DNA of 64,000 nucleotides from Diacronema lutheri (Eukaryota; Haptophyta; Pavlovophyceae; Pavlovales; Pavlovaceae), in assembly GCA_019448385.1 (NCBI GenBank), contig JAGTXO010000013.1, forward strand, positions 248,001-312,000. Direction: 5' to 3'. The translations under genes and the position numbers were made by a program. A model generated the notes under the pieces. That model saw nothing but the letters and a program-made list of their open reading frames with translations. It was not told where the DNA came from and searched no databases. This document shows positions 1 through 10,100 of this stretch, in pieces. How positions within the stretch are numbered: the stretch's first letter is position 1; each line of letters starts with the position of its first letter.

Positions 1-333
1 TTCGACAGCGCACGGCAGCTTGACCGAGCGCGTGGTGCGCAGCCGGCCGTCCATCGTCTCGGCGACGACCGTCATCAGCTCGGAGTGCGGATCAATGTAC
101 ACGTGCGCGAGGTCAAACTCCTTCGCACGCGAGGAAAGAAAGCAAGGTCATGTGTGGGGTAAGGCGCGCGCGCGCACGGCCGCACACACGCCTCCCGCGC
201 AGCTTCCCTGGGCGCGCACATCCATTTCGTCGAAGGCGACTTCGAGCGAGTGGTCGGACGCGGTCTTGACACGCACGACGGGGTTGAGCGAATGCGAGAG
301 CAGTCCCGCTAAGCCTCCGAGCCCCGAGAACAT
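1..333 (-). CDS. Small heat-shock (Hsp20/alpha-crystallin)-like protein, copy A, 5' part only
   Basis: Amino-terminal part of a gene that runs off the left edge. Exon 1 is 333-220 and encodes MFSGLGGLAGLLSHSLNPVV, then RVKTASDHSLEV and so on. An intron at 219-121 (donor GTGCGC, acceptor GCGAAG) is followed by exon 2 from 120 to beyond base 1, in phase 0. Joining the exons gives a product collinear with copy B at 562-1463: the segments DHSL-V-F-EM and FDLAHV-IDPHSELMTVVAET are shared. Copy B carries a clearer alpha-crystallin-like beta-sandwich, so a holdase-type chaperone role is inferred for both. The two genes are tandem, in the same direction and clearly paralogous. The ATG chosen aligns with the ATG of copy B. 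The rest of the protein is outside the window. Confidence 0.6.
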
Positions 334-561
334 GTCGCTGTGCTTCGCAGCCACGGATCGAGCGTGTGGATGTGACGCCCAGCGTTTTTGAGTGGCTGAA
401 AATTGAAAATTCGTGCAAATCTTGCTGACCTTTCCCTGCAGCGACGACTGATGCTGGTCTGCAAGCGATCCACGATGCGAAATGGGGCCCTGGACGACGT
501 CGAGCTTCCAGGCAGAGCGTGGCTGTGTGGGTGCAATGCGGGGGGCGCCACGCCTGCCGGC

Positions 562-1463
562 TCAGCTGACTGCGATCTTCTGCCGCTGCTGGTCCTTCCT
601 CTTCTGCTCGAGCGCAACGTCAGGCACCGATACGACGAGCGCGTGCTGCGCCGGGTCGTACACTGCCTTGATGGCGCCGGGCGAGAGCACACGCGCATGC
701 AACTTGTACGCGCGGTGCACGTCGGAGGAGCCGTCGGCCGCCTTGCCCGCGACAGAGAGGATGCGTCCCTCGAGATCGACGTTGATGCCCTCCGCACGCA
801 CACCGTGCACGGTCAGCTTGAGCGCTTTCTGCTCGTCGTCGTGGTCGACCTCGAGCTGGCCCGCGCGCGGCGGGTACACGTGCACTTTGATCTCCTTCGG
901 CTCCACGGGCGCACCGGGCGCCTGGTGTGCCAGCGGGGCGGCGCCAGCGTCCGGCGCCTCGGGCGCCGCCGCGAGCGCATCGGCCGGGATCGTGACGATC
1001 ACGCAGCCGTCGTGCATCTGCGCGGTGATTTTGCGCGGCTGGTTGACGGCGCACGGCAGCTTGACCGTCCGCGTCGTGCGCAGCAGACCGTCCAGCGTCT
1101 CGGCGACGACCGTCATCAGCTCGGAGTGCGGATCAATGTGCCTGGCACGGGGCGTGCAGCGCGGCGCGCGTGGCGCGTTCACGGCGAGGCGAGCCGCACG
1201 GTAGGATGTCGTCGGCACGTGTGCCTTACACATGCGCGAGGTCAAAGCCCTGTCAACCATTTCGACGCGGCGGGCGAATCGCGCACAAGCATCAGCCTCG
1301 ATGCGCGCGCGCATCGGATGGCGCGGCTCTGTGCGTCGTGCGGCGCATCCAAGCCCACCTCCATTTCCGCAAAGACAACGTCGAGCGAGTGGTCGGGCGC
1401 GGCCTTGACGCGTACGATGGGCGTGATCGAGTGTGAGAGCAGCTCGGAGAGCCCGAAAAACAT
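562..1463 (-). CDS. Small heat-shock (Hsp20/alpha-crystallin)-like protein, copy B
   Basis: Three exons fit: 1463-1359, 1249-1230 and 1141-562, with introns of 109 and 88 nt (donors GTGGGC and GTAAGG, acceptors CAG), giving about 234 aa. The tiny 20-nt middle exon encodes GFDLAHV and is confirmed by copy A, where the same residues are contiguous. The C-terminal 100 residues read as an alpha-crystallin domain: LKLTVHGV, then VDLEGRILSVAGK, then IKAVYDPAQHALVVSVPDV, matching the GR-LSV-G, IKA-Y--G-L-V--P pattern of Hsp20 proteins. An Ala/Pro-rich linker around residues 100-130 separates it from an N-terminal beta-rich region. Predicted cytosolic chaperone. A small TIR element begins only about 105 bp upstream of the start codon, in the probable promoter. 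Family assignment is by motif only. Confidence 0.6.
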
Positions 1464-1568
1464 GCTGTCAAGGAGAGAGCGCGAGGGCGAGAAAGCTGAG
1501 AGCGGACGGACGGGGTTTCGTCAGAGGACTACATACCATCATATTGGGATACTGACATACTCCATTTA

Positions 1569-1701
1569 TACTAACGGCGTGCACAGGGTCGACGCCCTGA
1601 TTTCGGCCTGATGTTGCGTGCGCCCTTTCGCTCGCTCCGTTTGTCCAGCCTCGGCCCCGTGCGCGCCCCTCCTGCTGACCCGCCTGTAAGCGTCGTTAGT
1701 A
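1569..1701. mobile_element. 133-bp mini-element with TACTAACG ends and TTTA flanks
   Basis: Begins TACTAACGGCG and ends CGTCGTTAGTA, so its termini are imperfect inverted repeats of 11 bp. TTTA sits immediately on both sides (1565-1568 and 1702-1705), consistent with a 4-bp target duplication. Its body (about 1579-1690) is the 3' tail of the reverse transcriptase unit seen at 51788-51991, in opposite orientation, including the codons GVHRVDALISA and the stop. It looks like a minimal non-autonomous derivative. Confidence 0.55.
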
Positions 1702-1705
1702 TTTA

Positions 1706-2403
1706 TACTAACGACGCTTTCCGACGGGTCAACAGATGGGGTCAGGAAGTGCGCAGCGAGGCGCCAGGCGGAGCAGGCCCAAAGGCCCACTCGCGCCTAG
1801 CCACCGCGCGCCGCCGCCCGCGCGCCGCCGCACCGGTGGCCGCCGTCAATCACACCACCGGCCGACGCGCACGCGCACGCCGAGGCCCGAAGATCGTCGG
1901 CGACGACCGCCACCCCCGAGCCGCCGCCTGCCACGTCGCCAAGCCGCCCGCCGCCGCTGCAGAGCGCGACGCCCGCCGCCAGCGAGCCGCCGCCCTCCCC
2001 GCCGCGTCGCAGCCCCCTGCCGCCGCCGCGAAGCGTACCGCCACCCGCCGCCAGCGTGGCAAGCGCCGCGATGCTGGCCGCGTGGCCGCGCACGCGCGCC
2101 CCGCCATCCCCAAACCCACCGACCGGGGCGAAAAGTACGTTGTTCGCGGTGCCGGCGCAGTCGATGGGCAGGGGCGGCGGGGCGCGCGGAGCGCGGCCAT
2201 CAGAGCGCGAGGGCGCAGCCGTCGCAAGCGAAGGTTTCGTCGTAGAGAAGGCCACGCCGCCGTCGCTCGTGCGGCCGTGCGCGCGCGCCCCGCCACCTCC
2301 AAACCCACCGACCGGGGCGAAAAGTACGTTGTTCGCGGTGCCGGCGCAGTCGGTGGGCAGGGGCGGCGGGGCGCGCGGAACGCGGCCATCAGAGCGCGAG
2401 GAA
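1706..2403. repeat. Repeat-rich remnant with TACTAACGACG terminus and a 189-bp-period tandem duplication
   Basis: Starts with another TACTAACGACGCTT terminus directly after the TTTA at 1702-1705. Copies at 2087-2211 and 2276-2400 are about 97% identical and lie exactly 189 bp apart. The stretch is Pro/Arg/Ala-codon-rich in all frames and I see no convincing protein. It is probably a decayed non-autonomous element. Confidence 0.5.
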
Positions 2404-2629
2404 TACTAACGACGCTTACAGGCGGGTCAGCAGGAGGGGCGCGCACGGGGCCGAGGCTGGACGAACGGAGCGAGCGAAAGGGCGCACGCAACATCAGGCC
2501 GAAATCAGGGCGTCGACCCTGTGCACGCCGGCAGCGGGAACGGCCGGGACGGCAAGGACGTGGCAGGACGCGTCATGGGCGGACACCCACACACGCCTAG
2601 CCACCCCTCGCCGGCCCCCGCCGGCCGCC
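2404..2629 (-). repeat. Reverse transcriptase 3'-tail copy abutting the giant element
   Basis: 2404 starts TACTAACGACGCTTACAGG. From 2426 to 2629 the sequence matches 51788-51991 base for base apart from about one difference, with constant offset 49362. At 51.8 kb the same bases are the 3' end of a reverse transcriptase frame, so this is a second copy of that tail. It stops at 2629, just before the TTTA and TIR of the large element. Confidence 0.7.
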
Positions 2630-2636
2630 ATATTTA

Positions 2637-2752
2637 TACTAACGGCGCTTACGTCAGGACAGCGGGGTCAGCACCAGCTGCGGGGGAATCGAGTAGCCAC
2701 CAATGTCGTCGATCCCCGCGCATCCCGGTCACCAGCGAGCGGGCAGCGAGGC
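2637..2752 (+). repeat. Left terminal inverted repeat of the giant element
   Basis: Begins TACTAACGGCGCTTACGTCA and is the reverse complement of 34433-34548 with one visible difference (GATCCC here, GATTCC in the right copy). The same bases also form the start of the 1.36-kb element at 54010. Confidence 0.8.
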
Positions 2753-2898
2753 GGTGCGGGCCCAGAGGCCCGCCCGCGCCTAGCCGCCGCGCACCGCCGG
2801 CGCCCCCCGGCCGCGCGCGCCGCCGCACCCTCCGCAGCCGCGGCGCGCACCACAGCTAGCCGCGCCCGCGCCAGCAGAGGCCCGAGGGCCGACGGAAT

Positions 2899-3207
2899 TC
2901 ACCGCCGCCACCGAGCCGCGGCCAGCCCTGCCGCCGGACAGACCGCCGAGTGCGCCGCCGCCCGCACCACGCGCGCCGCCGCCCCGCACGCCTCCGCGCC
3001 GCCGGCCGCCGCCCCCGAGCGCGCCTCCGCCCGCCGCCAGCGAACCTGTCGGCCCGCCGGCAATCCGCCCACCATCGCTCAGCCTCCCGCCCACCGACGC
3101 GCGCACCGCGGCCTCCCCCGCCACAGCCCACCGACCCGCTTGCAAAGGCAGAGGCGGGAGCAGACAGAGCAGAGGGTTCCTGAAGCGCGAGACGGGGGAC
3201 AATTGAG
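2899..3207 (+). repeat. Direct repeat, copy 1 (309 bp, Pro-rich)
   Basis: Matches 3559-3867 at a constant offset of 660 bp with only a few differences; both copies end GGGGGACAATTGAG. A third copy is at 54272-54580 in the related element. It has no convincing coding sense. Confidence 0.8.
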
Positions 3208-3252
3208 GGCACCTCACGATGACGACGGCCTTACTTGGGAACACCAAAAACA

Positions 3253-3281
3253 GGTCCCACACGCGTAAAACGTGTGGGACC
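3253..3281. ncRNA. Conserved 11-bp hairpin near the Fanzor-side end; candidate guide-RNA scaffold part
   Basis: GGTCCCACACG (3253-3263) pairs perfectly with CGTGTGGGACC (3271-3281) around a 7-nt loop, CGTAAAA. The identical hairpin is at 54626-54654 in the non-autonomous relative. It lies between the Fanzor stop codon (4304) and the element terminus, where TnpB/Fanzor-type elements carry their guide RNA. The RNA role is inference; a simple structural repeat or terminator is equally possible. Confidence 0.25.
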
Positions 3282-3326
3282 CGCGGCGGCAGCCGGCATG
3301 GTCCCCCCATCTCGCGAACAAACGAG

Positions 3327-3558
3327 TGCGCATCGCGAGCGGGGATCTTGAAAGTCTTGTGGGAAGGCGCCGCCACCGGCACGCCCGTCCTAGTAATCGC
3401 CACCGTCGTCCTCGAAGACCGTGCCTGCGTCGTCCGAGTAGTAGCCACCGAGGGGCCGTTCGCCATCGTCCAGGCGGGCGGACGGCCGAGCCGCGTCGAC
3501 AGCTCGCACCGCCGCGTCGACGTGCGGGAACCAGCCTTCATCGCCAGCCCAGAGCATC
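3327..3558. other. Unique stretch between direct repeats; two opposing open frames, neither recognised
   Basis: This segment is absent from the 54-kb relative. On the minus strand an ATG at 3557 opens a 55-aa frame ending at 3390, acidic and aromatic, with GGYYSDDAG and VFEDDGGDY near its end. On the plus strand a frame with beta-like segments (VLVIATVVLEDRACVVRVV) continues into the Pro-rich repeat. I cannot decide which, if either, is real. Confidence 0.25.
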
Positions 3559-3867
3559 TCACCGCCGCCACCGAGCCGCCGCCAGCCCTGCCGCCGGACA
3601 GACCGCCGAGTGCGCCGCCGCCCGCACCACGCGCGCCGCCGCCCCGCACGCCTCCGCGCCGCCGGCCGCCGCCCCCGAGCGCGCCCCCGCCCGCCGCCAG
3701 CGAACCTGTCGGCCCGCCGGCAATCCGCCCACCATCGCTCAGCCTCCCGCCCACCGACGCGCGCACCGCGGCCTCCCCCGCCACAGCCCACCGACCCGCT
3801 TGCAAAGGCAGAGGCGGGAGCAGACAGAGCAGAGGGTTCCTGAAGCGCGAGACGGGGGACAATTGAG
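3559..3867 (+). repeat. Direct repeat, copy 2 (309 bp)
   Basis: Second copy of 2899-3207. It ends exactly where TTTA plus a TACTAACGGCG terminus begins (3868-3882), so an insertion or recombination junction lies here. Confidence 0.8.
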
Positions 3868-3871
3868 TTTA

Positions 3872-3898
3872 TACTAACGGCGCAATGTCGTCGACTCC
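3872..3898 (+). repeat. Internal TIR-like terminus with deletion
   Basis: TTTA at 3868-3871 is followed by TACTAACGGCG, then CAATGTCGTCGA. In the full TIR (2637-2714) these two blocks are separated by about 50 bp. This is either a deleted TIR copy or the true left end of an inner element into which 2637-3867 was added. Confidence 0.5.
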
Positions 3899-4303
3899 GT
3901 ATAGATGGTCAAGCCAAATCCGATCAGGGGCACGATCGCGCCCCGAGTGCAGCGCGGGCCGTTCGGAAGGACGTCCTTGTGAGGGAGCTCTTCGCGTTTG
4001 GCGAGCGGGGGAGCACGACGCGCAGCGTTGCTGCGGCGGCGTGCGGGCGGCGAGCAGCGGTCGGGCTGCTCGCGACGAGGCCGGAGCAGACGGCGCCGTG
4101 GCCGCCGGCGCAGGTGACGCGCGCCGACGAGCCGTAGCGAGCGTCCGTGATCCGCACGGCGGTTGGAGCGGGCCGGCTGGTGCGGCGCGCTCGGCCACGG
4201 GTGGCGGCGTGCACGGTCGTGCCGCGCGCGGCACGCGTCGCCAGCCGCGCGCGACCTGGGCAGAGCCCGCAAAGCGTCGACCGCTGCGCGGCTCGGCCGT
4301 GCG

Positions 4304-4490
4304 TCAACGCCGGCCGCGCTTCGGCCCGCGCGCGCTGCCGCCGCCGGCACTGGCGCTGGCAGCTCCGCGGGCGGGGGTGCGGGCGCGAGAGCCGCCGCCG
4401 CCACCGCCGCCGCGCCCGCCGCCGTCGTCGCCACCGCCGTCGCCGCCGCCGCCTCCCCCGCCGTCATCGTCGTCGTCGCCGCCGCCGCCT

Positions 4491-4523
<33 letters not shown>

Positions 4524-7150
4524 CCGCCGCCGTCGCCGCTGCCATCGTCGTCGTCGTCGTCGTCGCCCTCGTCGTCGCCCTCGTCGTCGCCGTCGCACTC
4601 GTCGTCGCAGTCGTCGCCCTCGCCGTGCACCATGCGCTCCTCACGCTCCCACACCTCGCCGCGCGCCCACCAGGCGAGCACGAGGGCAAAGCGCTCAGGC
4701 GTCGACGTGGTGTCGCGCCCGGCCGCGTGCGCCGCCATGTCGTGCACGTCGTAGAAGATGTTGCGCGCGGCGTTGTAGTCGCGGTGCACGGGCTTCTTGC
4801 CGCCGTTGCACGCCGGGCAGATGACGAGCGCGTGCACCGTGCGCGTGCCGCCCTTTGCCACGGGCAGGCGCGGGTTCTGCGCGAGCTCCGCGCCGCAGCG
4901 CTGCAGCCTGCCGCCCTTGGCGAGCCGCGGCATCGAGCAGTGCATCGACGTGTACGGCTCGGGCACGAAGACGGCCGCGACGCCGCGCCGCCGCAGCTCG
5001 CGCAGCAGCCCCACCTGGAAGGCGGGCGGCGCGCCCTTGGGCTGCGCGCCCTTGTGGTCGCGCAGCCACTTGCCCACGCACACGAGCAGCCGGTCGCGCG
5101 TCACGCCGTCGACACAGTGCGCCGCGATGAGCGCCTCGGCGACGCGCGCCGCGTTGGACCGCCCGCCGCTGTCGCGCCGCCAGCGCTCCTTCCGGCGCGC
5201 CGGCGCGTCGTACACGTGCTCGGCGGCGCGCTCGCGCACCCGCGCGCTCTCGCGGTGGAAGGCGATGTATTTGCCCGCGTCGAGCACCTTGGCGCTGTGC
5301 GCCTCGCCAAGCCGCGCCTCGTCCGCCTCCACGCTGAACTCCTCGCCGCGCCCGTCGGTGCGCACGCGCCGCCGCGCCGCGTTGGTCTTGGCCGTCTCGC
5401 GCGCAAAGCCCGCGGCGCGCGCGCGCGCGCGCTGCGTGAACTGCCGCCAGACGGCCGCCCGCCCGACGTGCGCAGAGTAGGTGGTGATGTTGCCCATGTT
5501 CGGGTCGGCCGCGACGACGACCGCCGCCTCGACGTCGATCGCCCGCCGCAGCTCGGAGCCGAGCGCGACGGCGATGCGCCCGTCCGGCCGGCGCCAGCGG
5601 TGCAGGACGCCCGAGCCGCCGGCCGGCGCCTGCGCCTTCGGCACGAGGACGGTCCCGACGGCGTGCACGGCGACGCCATCTGTCACCACCGACTTGACGG
5701 GCTGCCGGCCCGGGAGCGGCACGCGCGGCAGCGGCGCGAGGCCAACCCACGAGCGCCGCGCGTGCCACGGCAGATCGGCCGGCGGCCGCTCGCGCCCGGC
5801 GTAGTCGAAGACGCGGTTGGAGATGTCGAAGCGCGTCGCAAAGACCGCGTACCTGACGCGCACGTCCGACATCGGCGGGGTGTTGCCGTTTGTGCCTGTC
5901 CACTTGATCGGCTCGCCATCGTGGTCGCGCAGGTCCAGCGCCTTGAGCCGCGCGCGCAGCTCCTTGCGCTCGTCATCCGAAAGCGTCACCCAGATGGCGC
6001 TCGCGGCGAGGCGCACGTTGCGCGGCACCTGCGCGCAGCGCGCGGCGCGCGAGCGCGCGGGCGCGTGACCAACCTGGCCGCGGGGCGGCGCGCACGGCGG
6101 CGGCGCGCGCGCTTGGGCGCTCGGCGGCGGCAGCGGCAGCCACGCCTCGCGCGCACATTGTGCGTGCGCAGCGGCGCCACATTGTACCGCGGCGGCCGTC
6201 CGGTCAGCTGCGTGTGGATGTGCGCGAGCCGGCAGAGCAGCGCCTGCCCCTCGGCCACGTGCTGCAGGGTGCGGATCTGCACGAGGAAGTAGCGCGTCGT
6301 GTGCCGGTCGTAGTTCCACCTTTTCGTGGGCGTGCACTTGTAGTCGATCTTGTGGAGGACCATGTCGGGCAGGTGGCGGTCGAGCGCGGCGGGGCAGCCG
6401 ACGCGCGCGCCCTCCACGTCGCCGCGCAGCAGCCGCTCGCACAGCTCGCGCACGCGCGCGTTTCGCTGCATCTCGGGCAGCGCGACGAGCGCCTCGTCGC
6501 GCTCGACTGCCGCGCGGACGACGTCGCGGAGCAGCCCGTTCACGACGCGCGATGGATGCATCAGGCACGCGGTGGACACCTGCGTCGCCTCCGCCTCGAG
6601 GATCTCCGTGAGGCCCACCGCGCAGACGGGCTGGACGCCCTCGGCCATCTCGCCGACGGCGCGCGCCGTCGCCGCCTTGGTCTGCGCGGCGGCTTGCTCG
6701 GCGGGCTTGCCTCGGGGCGCTGCACCGTACGTGCTCTCGTCCTTGTGCCAGCCGATGGCCGAGAAGATCGCACGGACGGTTCCCTTGTCCATCGTGGTCG
6801 ACGTGTGCACGCTGGTCGACGGGCCGCCCGACGCCGCGCCGACGGCCTGCGCGCTCGCCACCGCAGCCTCGTCGCGCACCACCTTGTTGATGACGCGGTA
6901 CGCCTGTGTCGTGAGCCTGTGCACGGCCGCCGCGATGCGCCGCAGCTCCTTCCGCGCACCGGGCTGCGCCGTCACCGCCTGCGGCCCCGCGTTGAGCGTC
7001 GAGCGCTTGACCACGAAGCCCGGGAGCACGCTGACGCGCGTGCGCGCCGTCGCGCCGCCGGCGGCGCGCGCGCTCGGCGCAGCGGGCTCGTCCACGCGCG
7101 CGCGCTCGACGCCGCGCGCGCGGGGAACGCTCGGCGCGCGCGCGCCCGCG
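4304..7150 (-). CDS. Fanzor (TnpB-like RNA-guided DNA endonuclease) module
   Basis: C-terminal part of the giant gene, or a separate gene if an internal start is used. Exon pieces are up to 6157 and 6028-4304, joined phase 0 as YNVAPLRTHN|VPRNVRLAA, which restores the usual helical-to-beta transition before RuvC. RuvC-like acidic residues are visible: Asp in VVVAADPNMGNITTY (codon 5506-5504), Glu in VFVPEPYTSMHCS (near 4960), and Asp in VHRDYNAARNIF (4780-4778). Between motifs II and III a zinc ribbon is present: C-x13-C then CPAC. This DP-N, E--TS--C, RD-NAARN arrangement is the TnpB/Fanzor signature. The C-terminus carries an unusual Asp/Gly-rich tail of roughly 110 residues (about 4310-4640) ending in GPKRGRR, a possible nuclear signal. 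It lies at the element end nearest the candidate guide-RNA region. All three catalytic residues are intact. Confidence 0.8.
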
Positions 7151-10100
7151 GCGTCGCGCGCGCTCGCGGCGGCACCCGCCGCGGCGCGCTTGCCCGCGGC
7201 GCCCGACTCGCCGTGCGCGCGAAGCGGCGCCGACGCCAATGCCGACGCCGCGCCCGCGCCGCCGCTGCCGCTGCCCGATACGCCCGCGCGCCGCTTCTGC
7301 TCGTCGCGCGTCTTGCGGAACTGGGCGACGAGGTCGCTGCTCACGTTGGCCTCAGGCTCCCACGTGTCGGCGCTCTCGTCGTAGCCCCGCCACCTGATCC
7401 GGAACTGGAACGTCACCTTCTTGCCCGCCTTGCGGCGCTCGTCGACGACCGCCTCGACCTCGTACGTGCGCGCCTCCTCGTCGACGCTCGCGCCCGCCGC
7501 GCTCGCGCCCGTGTCCGGCCACCCAGCGACCGTGCCGCCCAGCCTCTCGGCGGCCGCGCGCAGCTGCCGCTCGCGCTGGGCGGCCGCGGCGCCTCGCGCG
7601 ACCAGCGCGGGCAGCATGCCCGCGCCGCCCGCGAGGCCGTGCGCGCCGACGCTGGCGGTCATCAGCGCGTCGAGGCACGCGAACGTTGCGAGCGCACGCG
7701 CGCCATCGTCGCCGCCGCGCGGCTGCGAGCGCACGACGGGCGATGGCCGCGGCTCCCCCTCGGCCGCGAGCAGCGGCCAGATCGCACTGGCCAGCGCGAC
7801 GGCATGCGCGCCGACCGCGACGGCCACGTCCGCGTCGAGCGGCGCAAAGTCGTAGCGCACGAGCGCGGCCGGGCGCGAGTCGTCCGTCGGCCGGTCGGCG
7901 ACGAGCAGCCCGACCGGGCGCGGCGGCTCGCCGGACGGCGCGGCGACGGGCACGCAGAGGAGCACGACGAGCAGGCGCGGCGTGCCGCCGAGCAGCGCGC
8001 GCGCGGCATCCGCCCCGTCGGCTCCGCCGCGCGCGGCCGCGGCGAGCAGCTCGGCCGCGCGCGTCGGGCCCAGCGCCGTGCGCGCGTCCTTGCGCGCGCG
8101 TGCGCGGGCCGTGTACGCGGCGCAGGCGTCGTCGAGCACCGCCGCGCTGGGCGCGGTGCCAGTCGTCGCCCACGCGCGCAGCGCGTCGCGCACCCGCGTG
8201 ACGATCGCCTGGTCGACCGCCGCCTCGCCGGCAGCGTGCGCCGGCGCGCACGCCGGCGGTGCGGCGGCAGGCGCGAGCGCGGGCGCGCCGTCGGCGCCGT
8301 CAACGCCGACGGCGCCGTCGGCGCGCCGCCACGCGAGCTTCGCCTCGATCTGCTGCCGGACGGCGTGGCAGTGCCGGTCGATGCCGCGCGCGTCGTCGAG
8401 CGCGGCCAGCGCGTCCTCAGCGGCGGGACGGCCGCTCGCGTCCGCGACGGCCTGCAGGCAGAGCAGCGCGGCCGCACGCGCGTTGCACGCGCTCTGCGGC
8501 TCGGGCGCGAGCGCGAGCTCGAGCTCGAGCGGCGACGCGCCTCGCGCCGCGGCGATCGCGTCCATCAGCACGTCCAACCGCTGCACCAGCGCCCTGTGCG
8601 CGTCGCGCGGCGCGCCCGTCGACGGCGCGCGCGAGCGCGTCGCCACGAGCCCGAGCGCGCGCGCCGGCGCGCCCGCCGGCGTGTGCAGCACGAGCAGCGC
8701 CGCGCCCGCCAAGCTCGCGTTGCGCGTGACGAGCGCGAAGATGCGCGTCGCCTCGTGCGCGCCCACCGACGCCCAGATCGCAGCGCGATCGGCGTCCGTC
8801 TGCGCGTCGCACAGGTCGCGCACGTCGTCCGGCGCGAGCAGCGCGCCGCCGCCGGCGGAGCGCGCGACGATCGCCCGCGCCTCCGCCACGAAGACGGCCT
8901 GCGGCAGGTCGGCGTGGCGCGCGTCGACGATGGCGCGCGTCGCGTGCACGCCGAGCTCCACGCCGCGGTAGAAGGCGCGCGCGTTGGCCGCGCGCGCGTG
9001 CGCCGGCCGTCCGTCCGCGTTGCGCCTCGCGCGCGCCTGCTTGCTCGTGCGCGCGAGGCCGTCGCGTGGCGGTGGCGGCAGCGTGGCGAGGAAGCGCGCG
9101 GCGGGCGGCGGCGCGCGCACGCCGCGCTGCCGCCGTGCGATGGCCGCGAGCCGCCGGCCCGCCGCGCTGCCGCCCGCGCCGACGTGCTGCCGGCGGCCGA
9201 GCGCCGCCGGTGGCGGCGGCGGCGGCGGCGCGGCGGCGGGCGGCGGCGCGACGGCGGGCGGCGGCGCGGCGGCGGGCGGCGGCGCGGCGGTGGGCGGCGG
9301 CGCGGCGGCGGGCGGCGGCGCGGCGGCGGGCGGCAGCGGCGGCGGCGCGGCGGCGACGGCAGCACCAGTCGGCTTGTCCGCCCACGCACCCGAGACTCTG
9401 TCCCAGACCTTGCCCCATGGCGCGCGCCCACGCGGCCGCGCGAACTGCCCCGGCTCGAGCGCCTGGCCGCGCTTGGCGGCGGCGGCGGCGGCAGGGGGCG
9501 GGCGGCCGGCGCGCCAGTCGAAGACAGGTGCAACCGTGGCGGCAGGCGCCGAGTGCCGCGCGTCGGTCACAGAGCGCGTGGTGCGCGCGGCGACCGTGGC
9601 ACGCCTGGCGGGCGGGCGGTGAGCAGCGCCCGCCGGCGCGCCGGCGGGCGCGGCCGCCTCGAGCCCGGCGGAGGCGCCGCGCTTGCGCTTGCGCGTGCCG
9701 CCGCGCGTGCGCCTGCGCGCGCGCCCGCCGCGCGCCCGTTCGGCCTGCGCGTCGCCAGCCGCGTCGCCGGCCGCGTCGCCGCGCCGCACGTAGACGACCG
9801 CGAACGCCTCCTCGCCGGTCCCGTCGACGCCGCCGCGCGCGCGGCGCAGGACCGACCGCCACTGCAGCCGCCGCGCGCGGCCGGGCTCGCACGCAAACCA
9901 GCGCCCACCGCGCCTGACGACGGCCACAAAGTCGTCGTCGCGCCGCCCGCGCCGGCGCGTGCGCAGCAGCACGCACTGCACGTCGAGCCAGCCCTCGTGC
10001 CAGTCGGCCGTGCTGGGGGCGACGCGAATCGACTGCGGGAGCTCGACGCCAAAGCCGGCGAGGCGCACGATGTGCGCGACGATGACGCTCGAAATGGCGG

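Noticed and set aside
8259-9000. Long plus-strand Arg-rich open frames opposite the giant gene
   Set aside because: They are GC-driven antisense shadows with monotonous Arg/Ala/Pro composition and no motifs.
9225-9350. CRISPR-like regular repeats
   Set aside because: The units are 18-nt coding tandem repeats without spacers, in a eukaryotic gene.
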